From JAXHMM01 sp964528445 (GTDB lineage Bacteria; Bacteroidota; Rhodothermia; Balneolales; Balneolaceae), in NCBI GenBank assembly GCA_964528445.1, contig CAZGSL010000027.1:1-29814 (forward strand): a stretch of 29,814 bases of DNA, in the 5' to 3' direction. The position numbers were made by a program, and so were the translations under genes. The notes beneath the pieces are model-generated. The model was not told where the DNA came from. It did no database searches and saw only the letters and a list, made by a program, of their open reading frames with translations. Numbering within the stretch: position 1 is the stretch's first letter; the number at the start of each line of letters is the position of its first letter. Shown piece after piece: positions 7,847 to 15,614 of this stretch.

Positions 7847-9094
7847 CTACATGTTCTCCACGATTTTCTCGCCGAATTCCGAACACTTCAAGAGGGTGGC
7901 TCCCTCCATCAATCGTTCAAAGTCGTAGGTTACCTGTTTCTGGCTGATGGACGCCTCGATACCTTTCTCAATCAGGTCGGCCGCTTCTCCCCATCCCATA
8001 TAACGCAGCATGATTACGCCTGAAAGTATCAGGGATCCCGGGTTAACTTTGTCCTGGCCGGTATATTTCGGGGCAGTGCCGTGGGTGGCTTCAAAAACCG
8101 CAAGTCCCGTATCGTAGTTGATATTGGAGCCGGGCGCAATGCCGATTCCTCCCACGCACGCGGCCAGGGCATCGGAAATGTAATCGCCGTTCAGGTTAAG
8201 GGTGGCAATGACGTCGTATTCATCGGGGCGTGTAAGAATCTGCTGCAGGAAAGCGTCTGCAATCACGTCCTTTACGACCAGGCCGTTGGGCAGTTTACAC
8301 CAGGGGCCGCCGCCGAACTCCTCGGCGCCGAATTCCTCCTTGGCCAGCTCGTATCCCCAGTTTTTGAAACTGCCCTCGGTAAACTTCATGATATTTCCCT
8401 TGTGAACCAGGGTAACGCTCTCACGGCCCTCGTCGATGGCATAGTTGATGGCGGAGCGGACCAGCCTTTTGGTGCCCTCCTCCGATACCGGCTTGATGCC
8501 CAGGGAGGTGGAGTCGGGAAAGCGAATCTTGTCCACGCCCATCTGCTCCATCAGGAACTTCTTCAGCTTTTCGTTTTCCGGCGTGCCGGTCTGATATTCG
8601 ATTCCCGCGTAGATGTCCTCCGTATTTTCCCGAAAGATTACCATATCCGTCAATTCGGGCTGCTTGACGGGACTGGGAGTTCCTTTGTAGTACTTCACCG
8701 GCCTCACGCAGGCGTACAGATCCATCTTCTGGCGTATGGCAACGTTCAGCGAGCGGATACCGCCCCCGACAGGAGTGGTAAGAGGACCCTTTATGGCCAC
8801 CTTGTACTCTCTTATGGCATTCAGCGTGTCCTCGGGAAGCCATTCGTCCTCCCCGTAGAACTTGACCGCCTTCTCCCCGGCGTAGATTTCAAACCATTCA
8901 ATCCGTTTTTCTCCACCGTAGGCTTTCTCCACGGCGCTGTCGAGCACATGGCGCATGGTAGGGGTAATGTCAATGCCGATGCCGTCTCCTTCGATGAAGG
9001 GGATAACGGGATGATTGCTTACGTTCAGGGAACCGTCGGATTCTTTGGTAATTTTATCACCCTGGTCGGGCGGGGTAATTTTCTTGTAATCCAT
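7847..9094 (-). CDS. icd: Isocitrate dehydrogenase, NADP-dependent type
   Basis: TCA-cycle enzyme converting isocitrate to 2-oxoglutarate and CO2 with reduction of NADP+. From ATG 9094 the protein is 415 residues, nearly the same as E. coli Icd (416). Substrate-binding residues are visible in RSLNVAIRQKMDLYACVRP (Ser115, Asn117, Arg121, Arg131); Ser115 corresponds to the regulatory phosphorylation site of E. coli. Further landmarks are ENTEDIYAGIE, LVHKGNIMKFTEGSFKNWGY, and EATHGTAPKYTGQDKVNPGS, whose Lys-Tyr pair marks NADP rather than NAD specificity. The frame is open 38 codons further upstream, but that extension has no family similarity and the family start matches MDYKK. The gene stands alone on the minus strand and shares a 209-base divergent region with the small protein at 9304. 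Confidence 0.96.
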   Translation of the reverse strand: MDYKKITPPDQGDKITKESDGSLNVSNHPVIPFIEGDGIGIDITPTMRHVLDSAVEKAYGGEKRIEWFEIYAGEKAVKFYGEDEWLPEDTLNAIREYKVAIKGPLTTPVGGGIRSLNVAIRQKMDLYACVRPVKYYKGTPSPVKQPELTDMVIFRENTEDIYAGIEYQTGTPENEKLKKFLMEQMGVDKIRFPDSTSLGIKPVSEEGTKRLVRSAINYAIDEGRESVTLVHKGNIMKFTEGSFKNWGYELAKEEFGAEEFGGGPWCKLPNGLVVKDVIADAFLQQILTRPDEYDVIATLNLNGDYISDALAACVGGIGIAPGSNINYDTGLAVFEATHGTAPKYTGQDKVNPGSLILSGVIMLRYMGWGEAADLIEKGIEASISQKQVTYDFERLMEGATLLKCSEFGEKIVENM

Positions 9095-9259
9095 GGATCT
9101 TTCGCTCTTTTCGGTTGAAAATTTCGAGCCTGAAGTATACCAAAAAAATCGTTGCGATGAACACCTGGAGAGTGTGGGGGAATACCCGCGCTCCGGACCG
9201 AAGAGCATGAGAAAGCGAGCATCCGGACGGGAAGATATGCCTTTTTGAGGTTTTCTGGT

Positions 9260-9267
9260 TATATTTG
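9260..9267 (+). promoter_or_regulatory. Candidate -7 element (TATATTTG) upstream of small membrane protein
   Basis: TATATTTG is an exact TAnnTTTG match, 36 bases before ATG 9304, in the icd/small-gene divergent region. A TTTG lies at 9244-9247, but the spacer of 12 bases is shorter than the usual 19-21, so only the -7 box is persuasive. Confidence 0.35.
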
Positions 9268-9303
9268 GTATATAGTATTAACCGCGGAACCAATGCGAAC
9301 GGT

Positions 9304-9531
9304 ATGGCTGGCAAACTTCCTTTTAAATCGATGTTCGGGCATCAGCCCGATCCCAAGAAATTCGAATATACCTACCGTTATTACGACCCGAAGAAAGAGG
9401 AACGCGCGAAGCGCCGGATTAAAATTGAACGTCCCTACCGAAAGACCCACCAGGGAAAATCCATCGTGCTTTACGCCCTCTGCCTTAGTTTTGTGGTCTG
9501 GCTAATCTGGAAACTCGGTACCATCTACTAG
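9304..9531 (+). CDS. Conserved small membrane protein of unknown function (Bacteroidota type)
   Basis: A 75-residue protein: a highly basic, Tyr-rich N-terminal part (KKFEYTYRYYDPKKEERAKR), a second basic stretch (IKIERPYRK), then one C-terminal membrane helix (about residues 52-70, IVLYALCLSFVVWLIWKLG). The K-F-x-Y-x-x-R-Y-Y-D-P-x-K-E pattern recurs in small proteins of many Bacteroidota, which are sometimes misnamed riboflavin synthase subunit beta in databases; there is no evidence for such an activity. The likely topology is cytosolic N-terminus with a tail anchor. The frame stays open to ATG-less codons upstream at 9265, but MAGKLPFKSM at 9304 fits the family start better. A stem-loop follows at 9592. 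Confidence 0.75.
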   Translation: MAGKLPFKSMFGHQPDPKKFEYTYRYYDPKKEERAKRRIKIERPYRKTHQGKSIVLYALCLSFVVWLIWKLGTIY

Positions 9532-9591
9532 TCAGCCGGTGCGCCAGGGAAGCACAGCGTTGACCAAACCGTCCTCTCTCAATATCAGTCA

Positions 9592-9610
9592 GGCGGGACA
9601 GGTTCCCGCC
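9592..9610 (+). terminator. GC-rich stem-loop between small gene and mutL
   Basis: A perfect 7-bp stem GGCGGGA / TCCCGCC with a 5-base loop (CAGGT), followed by pyrimidine-rich sequence (CTCTCCATTCCCGTCTCTC) rather than a clean T-run. It lies 60 bases after the small-gene stop and 54 bases before mutL, so it may be a terminator for the former or a leader structure for the latter. The hairpin is seen directly; its function is inferred. Confidence 0.5.
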
Positions 9611-9663
9611 CTCTCCATTCCCGTCTCTCTATTTTGCGTGTTATTCCGTACCTTTCCCGGTAA

Positions 9664-11532
9664 TTGAAAGCGCGAATCGACAACGGCCTTTATTTTTTGA
9701 GCGAACATCAAGATACCTCGCAATCCGACTCCATCATTCGCCAGTTGCCGCAGGAGGTCTCCAACAAGATTGCGGCCGGTGAGGTTATCCAGCGTCCGAG
9801 TTCGGTGGTCAAGGAGCTGGTGGATAACGCCATCGATGCGGCGGCCGACCATATAAAAATCGTGGTTCAGAATGCGGGCCGGACACTCATCCAGGTGATC
9901 GACAACGGCTCGGGAATGGGCAGGGAGGATATTAGACCCTGTTTCAGTCGGCATGCCACCTCGAAAATACAAGAGATGGAAGATCTTTTCCGGGTGCGCA
10001 CGTTAGGCTTCCGGGGGGAGGCCATGGCATCCATAGCCGCCGTTTCCCAGGTGACCCTCAAAACCAAGCGGCCCGGCGACGATATAGGATGGGAGTACGT
10101 GATATGGGGGGGAGAGGAGAAGAAGTTTGAGCCGACAGCCACCGACGACGGGACCAGCGTTTCGGTGCAGAATCTGTTTTTCAACGTCCCGGCCAGGCGA
10201 CAGTTTCTGAAGACCGATGCCACGGAATTCCGGCATGTAATGAAGACGGTACAGCAGGCGGCTATTTCGCATCCCGATATCGGATTTACCCTTCTTGCGG
10301 ATACCGACACCATCTACGAGCTGCCGGCCGGCCAGCCCCTTACCGATCGTATTGCCGGTATGTTCGGCAGCAAGTACCGCGCCAGCCTGATCAAATTCCG
10401 GGAGGAGACCAGCTACCTGACCGTCAGGGGACTGCTGTCGGACCCGGAACTGACCAAAAAAAGCAGGGGAGAACAGTTTCTCTTTGTCAACAACCGCCCC
10501 TTTCAGCACCGGTACCTGACACATGCGATTCTGAGTATATACGATGCCTGGACCGGGGAGAACGAATATCCCTTCTATGCCGTCTTTCTTGATATCGATC
10601 CGGAACAGGTAGACGTCAATGTGCATCCTGCCAAGGAGGAGGTAAAATTCGAAGACGAACGCTCGCTCGTCAAGCTTGTGAAATCCGTCGTCAAGAAAAA
10701 TCTTCACGAGCGATTCCAGGTCCCTCATGTGGATCGGGGGGAGGGCAGGGCGGAAGACCCCGGATCGGATTTTTCGGGCGGACTATCCTTCGGCGGATCC
10801 TCGAACCGGGAAACGAGTGGGGAGAAGCGGCCGGTGCGTTATCCTTCCCGCATCAATTTTCCCTCCGGAATTCCCGGCGAGAAGGGAGACGAGCTCGCAA
10901 GCGATCTTTACGAGCCATCCGGGAAGGGAAAGGGGGAGGGGGAGAGCGGACAGCCGGACACAGGTTCCCGCGGGAAAGAGTTCTGGCAGCTTCACAACAG
11001 GTATATACTTACCCAGACGCGTTCCGGCCTCTGCCTGATTGACCAGCACGCCGCGCACAAGCGAATCATTTACGAGAAAACCCTGAATGCCACCGAATCC
11101 TCTCTGCCCAGCACCCAGCAGCTGCTGTTTGCCCAGACGGTGGAGTTGTCGGCATCGGACTATTCCCTTCTGGAGGAGCTGCATCCCATTGTCCAGCGCA
11201 TGGGGTTCAACATACAACTGCTCAGCGGACATTCCGTTCTGATAAGCGGGGTGCCTGCGGATATCGACGTGGGAAGCGAAAGCGGGATGCTCAGGGCCAT
11301 GCTGGAACGTTACAGGGAACTGGAGGGCAAGGTGGAACTGGACGCCCGGCGAAAACTTGCCATGGCCTTTGCCTCCCGGACCGCCGTCCGCCGGGGCAAG
11401 AGGCTTGAGGAGAAGGAGATGGAGAGCCTGGTGGACCAGCTTTTCGCCTGCGAGGAACCCTATCTTGATCCGGGGGAGAATCCCACTATCGTATATGTTC
11501 CCCTGGAGGACATCGAGGCACGCTTCCGTTGA
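9664..11532 (+). CDS. mutL: DNA mismatch repair protein MutL
   Basis: MutL couples MutS mismatch recognition to strand processing. The GHKL ATPase domain is complete: NKIAAGEVIQRPSSVVKELV with catalytic Glu51, DNAIDAA with Asn55, DNGSGMG, RHATSKI, GFRGEAMASI, and then the S5-like region with FNVPARRQFLK. A variable linker (about 355-440) leads to the C-terminal dimerisation domain (QLHNRYILTQT). There the endonuclease motif DQHAxxExxxxE reads DQHAAHKRIIYE, with Lys466 where Glu is usual; the ACxxAxK motif reads ASRTAVR; and the CPHGRP-like metal motif reads LDPGENP. The start is uncertain: an in-frame stop at 9661 directly precedes TTG 9664, no ATG exists, and TTG 9697 is the alternative. Length 622 (family about 600-650). 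The downstream glycosyltransferase follows after 28 bases. Confidence 0.94.
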   Translation: MKARIDNGLYFLSEHQDTSQSDSIIRQLPQEVSNKIAAGEVIQRPSSVVKELVDNAIDAAADHIKIVVQNAGRTLIQVIDNGSGMGREDIRPCFSRHATSKIQEMEDLFRVRTLGFRGEAMASIAAVSQVTLKTKRPGDDIGWEYVIWGGEEKKFEPTATDDGTSVSVQNLFFNVPARRQFLKTDATEFRHVMKTVQQAAISHPDIGFTLLADTDTIYELPAGQPLTDRIAGMFGSKYRASLIKFREETSYLTVRGLLSDPELTKKSRGEQFLFVNNRPFQHRYLTHAILSIYDAWTGENEYPFYAVFLDIDPEQVDVNVHPAKEEVKFEDERSLVKLVKSVVKKNLHERFQVPHVDRGEGRAEDPGSDFSGGLSFGGSSNRETSGEKRPVRYPSRINFPSGIPGEKGDELASDLYEPSGKGKGEGESGQPDTGSRGKEFWQLHNRYILTQTRSGLCLIDQHAAHKRIIYEKTLNATESSLPSTQQLLFAQTVELSASDYSLLEELHPIVQRMGFNIQLLSGHSVLISGVPADIDVGSESGMLRAMLERYRELEGKVELDARRKLAMAFASRTAVRRGKRLEEKEMESLVDQLFACEEPYLDPGENPTIVYVPLEDIEARFR

Positions 11533-11560
11533 GGGCCGTATAAATTTAAAGGATCGATTT

Positions 11561-12691
11561 ATGAACATACTGGCAGTCGAGCCGTTTTTCAGCGGGTCCC
11601 ACAAGGCTTTTCTGACGGGGTTGAAAGAGCACTCCCGGCACGAAATCATCCCCGTAAGCCTCAGCTCAAAAGGCCGAAAATGGAAGCTGCACGGTGATTC
11701 CGTGGTACTGGCGGGCATGGCCGGGGAGATCGAAGCCGGCATTGATCTGCTGCTGGTCAGCAGCATGACCAACCTTCCCGCGTTCCTGGGGCTTACCAAT
11801 CCGAGATTCGCGCGGATACCGAAGTTGATGTACATGCACGAGAATCCCTTCACCCAGCCGGTACCCGAAGGCGAGGAGCGGGACCAGACCTACTGTTATG
11901 TCAATTACCTGAGTATGCTGACGGCGGACCAGCTTATTTTTTCTTCTCACTTTCACAAGCGGGATTTTCTTAAAGCTCTCCCCGGGTTTCTGGAAAATTT
12001 TCCCGAAGACAAACACTACTATACCAACGACAGGCTGGCCGAAAAGAGCACCGTGCTCTACCCGGGACTGGATCTTAAGCGATTCGACCAACATTCCGAC
12101 ACCCGGGATGCCAACGAAAATCCCGTCATCGTCTGGAATCAGCGCTGGCAGTTTGACCGCAATCCGGCCATGTTTTTCCGGGTTTTGAATCGGTTAAACG
12201 ATATCGACCTAACCTTCGATCTTATCCTGGCGGGGGATACGAAGCATGAGAAACCCGAGGAGTTCGAAAAAGCCTGGGAGCGGTACGGGAGACACATTAC
12301 CCATTTCGGCTACGTGGAGAACGAAGAGAGCTACAGCAAACTGCTGCACAGCGGGGATATCGTTGTTTCTACCGCTACCTACGAATTTTTCTGCGTGGCC
12401 ATCATGGAGGCGGTATACTGCGGCTGCCATCCGCTGCTTCCGAACCGGCTTCATTATCCCGAGCTGATTCCCGATTCCCTGCACAAGCCGCTTCTCCACG
12501 CGCCGATACTTTACGATTCGGAGGACGACCTTTTCCACTACCTGAAGGAGCTTCTGACCGGAGAAACCCAGCCTCTGCCAAAGTCCTCACTGCAGAATAT
12601 TAACAGGCATCTTGACTGGTCGGAGCGAATCGAGCAATTTGACCGGCTCTTCGAAAAGTCACTGGACATGGAGATTGCCCCTTCCCTTTAG
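11561..12691 (+). CDS. Glycosyltransferase, tRNA-queuosine alpha-mannosyltransferase (QTMAN/DUF3524) homologue
   Basis: A GT-B fold, GT4-like enzyme of 376 residues. The N-terminal domain opens with ILAVEPFFSGSHKAFLTGL and SSKGRKWKLHG, the diagnostic DUF3524 pattern (EPFxxGSH ... WKW/WKL) shared with animal QTMAN/GTDC1, which transfers mannose from GDP-mannose to queuosine at position 34 of tRNA-Asp. The C-terminal domain has the nucleotide-sugar-binding part, including NQRWQFDRNP, LILAGD and the E-x7-E signature in YEFFCVAIMEAVYCGC. The start ATG 11561 follows an AAAGGA site 28 bases after mutL. A queE gene in the same window (19439) shows the organism probably makes queuosine, which would supply the acceptor. 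The bacterial substrate is not established; mannosylation of Q-tRNA is the leading inference. Confidence 0.85.
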   Translation: MNILAVEPFFSGSHKAFLTGLKEHSRHEIIPVSLSSKGRKWKLHGDSVVLAGMAGEIEAGIDLLLVSSMTNLPAFLGLTNPRFARIPKLMYMHENPFTQPVPEGEERDQTYCYVNYLSMLTADQLIFSSHFHKRDFLKALPGFLENFPEDKHYYTNDRLAEKSTVLYPGLDLKRFDQHSDTRDANENPVIVWNQRWQFDRNPAMFFRVLNRLNDIDLTFDLILAGDTKHEKPEEFEKAWERYGRHITHFGYVENEESYSKLLHSGDIVVSTATYEFFCVAIMEAVYCGCHPLLPNRLHYPELIPDSLHKPLLHAPILYDSEDDLFHYLKELLTGETQPLPKSSLQNINRHLDWSERIEQFDRLFEKSLDMEIAPSL

Positions 12692-12710
12692 CGGGGCGGA
12701 AAGAGAGGGC

Positions 12711-13937
12711 TCAGCGCCCATAGGCGATAACTTTAAGGGGATCCGTGCGGGAGGCTATGCGGGCCGGGAGCCATGAGGCCAGCGCGCAGAGCACCAGGGT
12801 CACCCCGGACGTAATCACAAAATCGAGAAGATGAGGCTGGACCGGTACGTAGCTCATGTAGTAATTTTGCTCCGAGAGAGGAATTAGCTGGTAGGTCGAC
12901 TGGATCCAGACAAATGCCAGTGAGAGGGCAAAACCGATGGCCAGGCCCACTACGGCCACAAAGATCCCCTCGAGCAGAAAAACGTAGCGCACCTGCCCGT
13001 TCTGAGTGCCGATGGTCTTCAAAATACCGATGTCGCGGGTACGCTCGATGACCATCATCAGGACGGTTCCGATCAGGTTGAAAGCGGCTACGATGATCAT
13101 GACACTGATGACAAAGGGGATAATCTGCTCCTGCATGTCCACCCAGGCGAAGATGCTGCTGTATCGCTCCAGTATGGTGACCGTCCGGTAGGGGAAAGGG
13201 AGCTGAACGGAGAGCTTTTCATCAAATGCCGGGATGCGGGAGGGATCCTCCAGCCGCATCTCTACGGAGGTGGCATGCGCTCCCGGAAGCTGGAAGAGGG
13301 TGCCCGCGTAGCGGCTGTCGATGACGGCGTAGAGTTCGTCGAACCGCTCGATACCGGTCTGGTAAATTCCGGAGAGTCGGAATTGCTGAATTTCCGGGGA
13401 AGAGAGAGGAGAGGGAATACCCTCCGCCGTAAATACCGTCAAGACGGAACCGATGTCCGCACCCAGCGAGCGGGCCAGCGGTTCCCCCACCACCATGCCC
13501 GGCAAACCGGTCGAATCGGTCGACAAACGGAGTTCTCCGCGGGTAATATAGCTGGGAAGCTGGGTGATCCGGCTTTCGGCGTCGATCCCCTTGAAACGGG
13601 TTCCGGTTACCTCATCCGACGACTGTATCATGGCTTCTCCCTCCACCACCGCACGGGCTTCCGCGATTTCGGGAAAGCGCTCCATCCAGGTAAGCAGGGT
13701 GTCGGATCGGTATATCGGGTCGTCGGTAAAGGTCTCGATGGTGACGTGAGGTGCGAAGCCCATCACCTTGTTGTCAATCACCGATTTAAATCCGTGTACG
13801 ATGGAGAGGGCAATGAGCAGTCCCGCTGATCCCACCGCCACACCCGTGATGGCCATCGTTTTAATGAACGAAAGGAACCGGGACCCCTTACGCGTACCCT
13901 TGAAATAACGCAGTGCGAGGTACCATTCGAATTTCAT
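12711..13937 (-). CDS. ABC transporter permease, LolC/LolE/FtsX-MacB type
   Basis: A 408-residue inner-membrane permease of the family that includes the lipoprotein-releasing LolC/LolE. The N-terminus MKFEWYLALRYFKGTRKGSR followed by a first membrane helix (about 23-48, IKTMAITGVAVGSAGLLIAL) is typical. A large periplasmic MacB-PCD-type domain occupies about 50-265 (for example GVVVGEPLARSLGADIGSVL-like region and LSGIYQTGIERFDE). The FtsX core with three helices lies about 275-400 (IGTVLMMVIERTRDIGILKT is the conserved cytoplasmic coupling segment). Its ATPase partner (LolD-like) is not in the window. Its ATG overlaps the lysS stop by 4 bases (ATGA), indicating translational coupling. The cargo could be lipoproteins, but MacB-like substrates cannot be excluded. 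Confidence 0.87.
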   Translation of the reverse strand: MKFEWYLALRYFKGTRKGSRFLSFIKTMAITGVAVGSAGLLIALSIVHGFKSVIDNKVMGFAPHVTIETFTDDPIYRSDTLLTWMERFPEIAEARAVVEGEAMIQSSDEVTGTRFKGIDAESRITQLPSYITRGELRLSTDSTGLPGMVVGEPLARSLGADIGSVLTVFTAEGIPSPLSSPEIQQFRLSGIYQTGIERFDELYAVIDSRYAGTLFQLPGAHATSVEMRLEDPSRIPAFDEKLSVQLPFPYRTVTILERYSSIFAWVDMQEQIIPFVISVMIIVAAFNLIGTVLMMVIERTRDIGILKTIGTQNGQVRYVFLLEGIFVAVVGLAIGFALSLAFVWIQSTYQLIPLSEQNYYMSYVPVQPHLLDFVITSGVTLVLCALASWLPARIASRTDPLKVIAYGR

Positions 13938-15481
13938 CGGGCCGTTTCCTGGTCGGGTTTCATCTGGGGAAAGAAGAGGACATCCCGAATCGAGTCCGAG
14001 TCCGTCATAATCATGGCCAGCCGGTCGATTCCCACGCCCAGGCCCGCGGTTGGGGGCATCCCATACTCGAGCGCGCGGAGAAAGTCCTCGTCCACCGCCA
14101 TCGCCTCCTCATCGCCTTCCGCTCTCATGCGTGCCTGTTCTTCGAAACGCTGCCGCTGATCCACGGGATCGTTCAATTCGGAAAATGCGTTTGCGATCTC
14201 CTTGCCGTTGCAGATGCATTCGAACCTTTCCACCAGCCCCTCCTTCTCGCGGTGCTTTTTGGCCAGGGGACTCAGCTCTATGGGGTAGTCGGTAACGAAG
14301 GTGGGCTGAATAAGTTCCGGTTCCACGTATTCTCCGAAGATCTCGTCGATGATTTTTCCCTTCCCGGCTCCTTTCTCCAGTGTTATATCCAGCTCCGCCG
14401 CAATGTCTTTCAATTTGGCCAATCCTTTGCCATACAAGTTTTTACCTGTCTTTTCCTCGATTGCTTCAAACATAGGAATCCTTGGCCAGGGGCGGCTGAA
14501 ATCGATTTCGCTTCCTCCAACGGAAACCTGGGTGGTGCCGTGCAGCGCAAGGGCCACTTTTTCAATCATCTCCTCCACGAAATCCATCATCCAGTTGTAG
14601 TCTTCATAGGCGACGTAGAGTTCCACCTGGGTGAACTCCGGGTTGTGAAAACGGGAGAGCCCCTCATTCCGAAAATCCTTCGAGAATTCAAATACGCCTT
14701 CGTATCCCCCGACAATCAAACGCTTCAGGTAAAGTTCGTTGGCAATTCTCAGGTACAGTTTCATGTCCAGCGCGTTATGGTGGGTCACGAAGGGCCGGGC
14801 GGAGGCCCCCCCGTAAAGCGGCTGAAGGATGGGGGTTTCCACCTCGAGATATCCCCGATCTTCCATGAATTCCCTCATCGCCTGCACCATTTCGGCGCGT
14901 TTGCGGAAAATCTGCCGGACTTCCGGGTTGACGATCAGATCGAGATAGCGCTGCCGGTAACGCTGCTCTTTGTCGGTGAAGGCGTCGTACGTAACCGTTT
15001 CGCCCTCCTCGTTTTCCACCTCTTTGGGGACGGGGATAGGGCGGAGTGACTTGCTGAGAATAGCGAAATCCCTTGCAAATACGGTGGTCTCACCGGTACC
15101 GGTCACGAACACATGTCCGCTGACTCCCACGATATCGCCGATATCGGTCAGTTTCTTGAAAATCCTGTTGTACTCCTCGCTTCCGATGTCGTCCCGGCGA
15201 ATATATACCTGGATGGTCCCCTCGGAATCCTGGAGATTGAAAAAGGTGGATTTTCCCATGATGCGCCGGTTCATAATCCGCCCCGCTACGGAGACCTGCT
15301 CGGCATCTTCAGGCTGCTGGTCGTCCCCCGCAATAAGATCCGGGTTTTCAAGTATCTGGCGGCTGGTATGGGTAACCTGGAAATCATAGGGATAGGGGTC
15401 GATTCCCATATCCCGCAGCTCATTCAATTTCTGCAGGCGAATTTCATGCTGTTCGCTGATGGAGGTCTCTGACTCGCTCAT
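13934..15481 (-). CDS. lysS: Lysyl-tRNA synthetase, class II
   Basis: Charges tRNA-Lys with lysine. 515 residues, normal for bacterial LysRS (about 500). The N-terminal OB-fold anticodon-binding domain is seen in VAGRIMNRRIMGKSTFFNLQ. The class II catalytic domain has motif 1 (GYLEVETPILQPLYGGASAR), motif 2 (KDFRNEGLSRFHNPEFTQVE) and motif 3 (GLGVGIDRLAMIMTDSDSIR), ending in the class-typical DVLFFPQMKP. All residues expected for ATP and lysine binding in these motifs appear intact. The start ATG 15481 faces a 133-base divergent region shared with the phosphopantetheinyl transferase. The stop overlaps the downstream permease start, so the two form an operon. Confidence 0.97.
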   Translation of the reverse strand: MSESETSISEQHEIRLQKLNELRDMGIDPYPYDFQVTHTSRQILENPDLIAGDDQQPEDAEQVSVAGRIMNRRIMGKSTFFNLQDSEGTIQVYIRRDDIGSEEYNRIFKKLTDIGDIVGVSGHVFVTGTGETTVFARDFAILSKSLRPIPVPKEVENEEGETVTYDAFTDKEQRYRQRYLDLIVNPEVRQIFRKRAEMVQAMREFMEDRGYLEVETPILQPLYGGASARPFVTHHNALDMKLYLRIANELYLKRLIVGGYEGVFEFSKDFRNEGLSRFHNPEFTQVELYVAYEDYNWMMDFVEEMIEKVALALHGTTQVSVGGSEIDFSRPWPRIPMFEAIEEKTGKNLYGKGLAKLKDIAAELDITLEKGAGKGKIIDEIFGEYVEPELIQPTFVTDYPIELSPLAKKHREKEGLVERFECICNGKEIANAFSELNDPVDQRQRFEEQARMRAEGDEEAMAVDEDFLRALEYGMPPTAGLGVGIDRLAMIMTDSDSIRDVLFFPQMKPDQETAR

Positions 15482-15543
15482 CTGGGTGATTTGGAAAATT
15501 CCGGAAAGTTAGATTGCGTATAGAAAGACGAAAATAGGGAATA

Positions 15544-15558
15544 CACAACAAAATTGTG
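15544..15558. repeat. Short inverted repeat in lysS/phosphopantetheinyl transferase divergent region
   Basis: CACAA-CAAAA-TTGTG forms a 5-bp palindrome with a 5-base centre in the 133-base divergent interval. A second possible structure, GGGGG (15571-15575) facing CCCCCC (15589-15594), lies beside it. Either could be an operator or leader structure for one of the two divergent units, but both are short enough to arise by chance. Confidence 0.25.
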
Positions 15559-15614
15559 AACGTACTTTACGGGGGTCTCTTTTCTCTTCCCCCCATACCC
15601 GTTATCTTAGGATC

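Noticed and set aside
8081..9118. A 345-codon open frame on the plus strand
   Set aside because: Antisense to icd, which has all catalytic motifs; the opposite-frame translation is a GC-skew shadow.
10783..11853. A 356-codon open frame on the minus strand
   Set aside because: Antisense to mutL and the glycosyltransferase start, both of which have clear family motifs.
12707..12719. GGGC...GCCC as a bidirectional terminator between the glycosyltransferase and permease
   Set aside because: Only a 4-bp stem and no T-run; too weak to call.
13913..15049. A 378-codon open frame on the plus strand
   Set aside because: Antisense to lysS and the permease start; lysS shows all three class II motifs.
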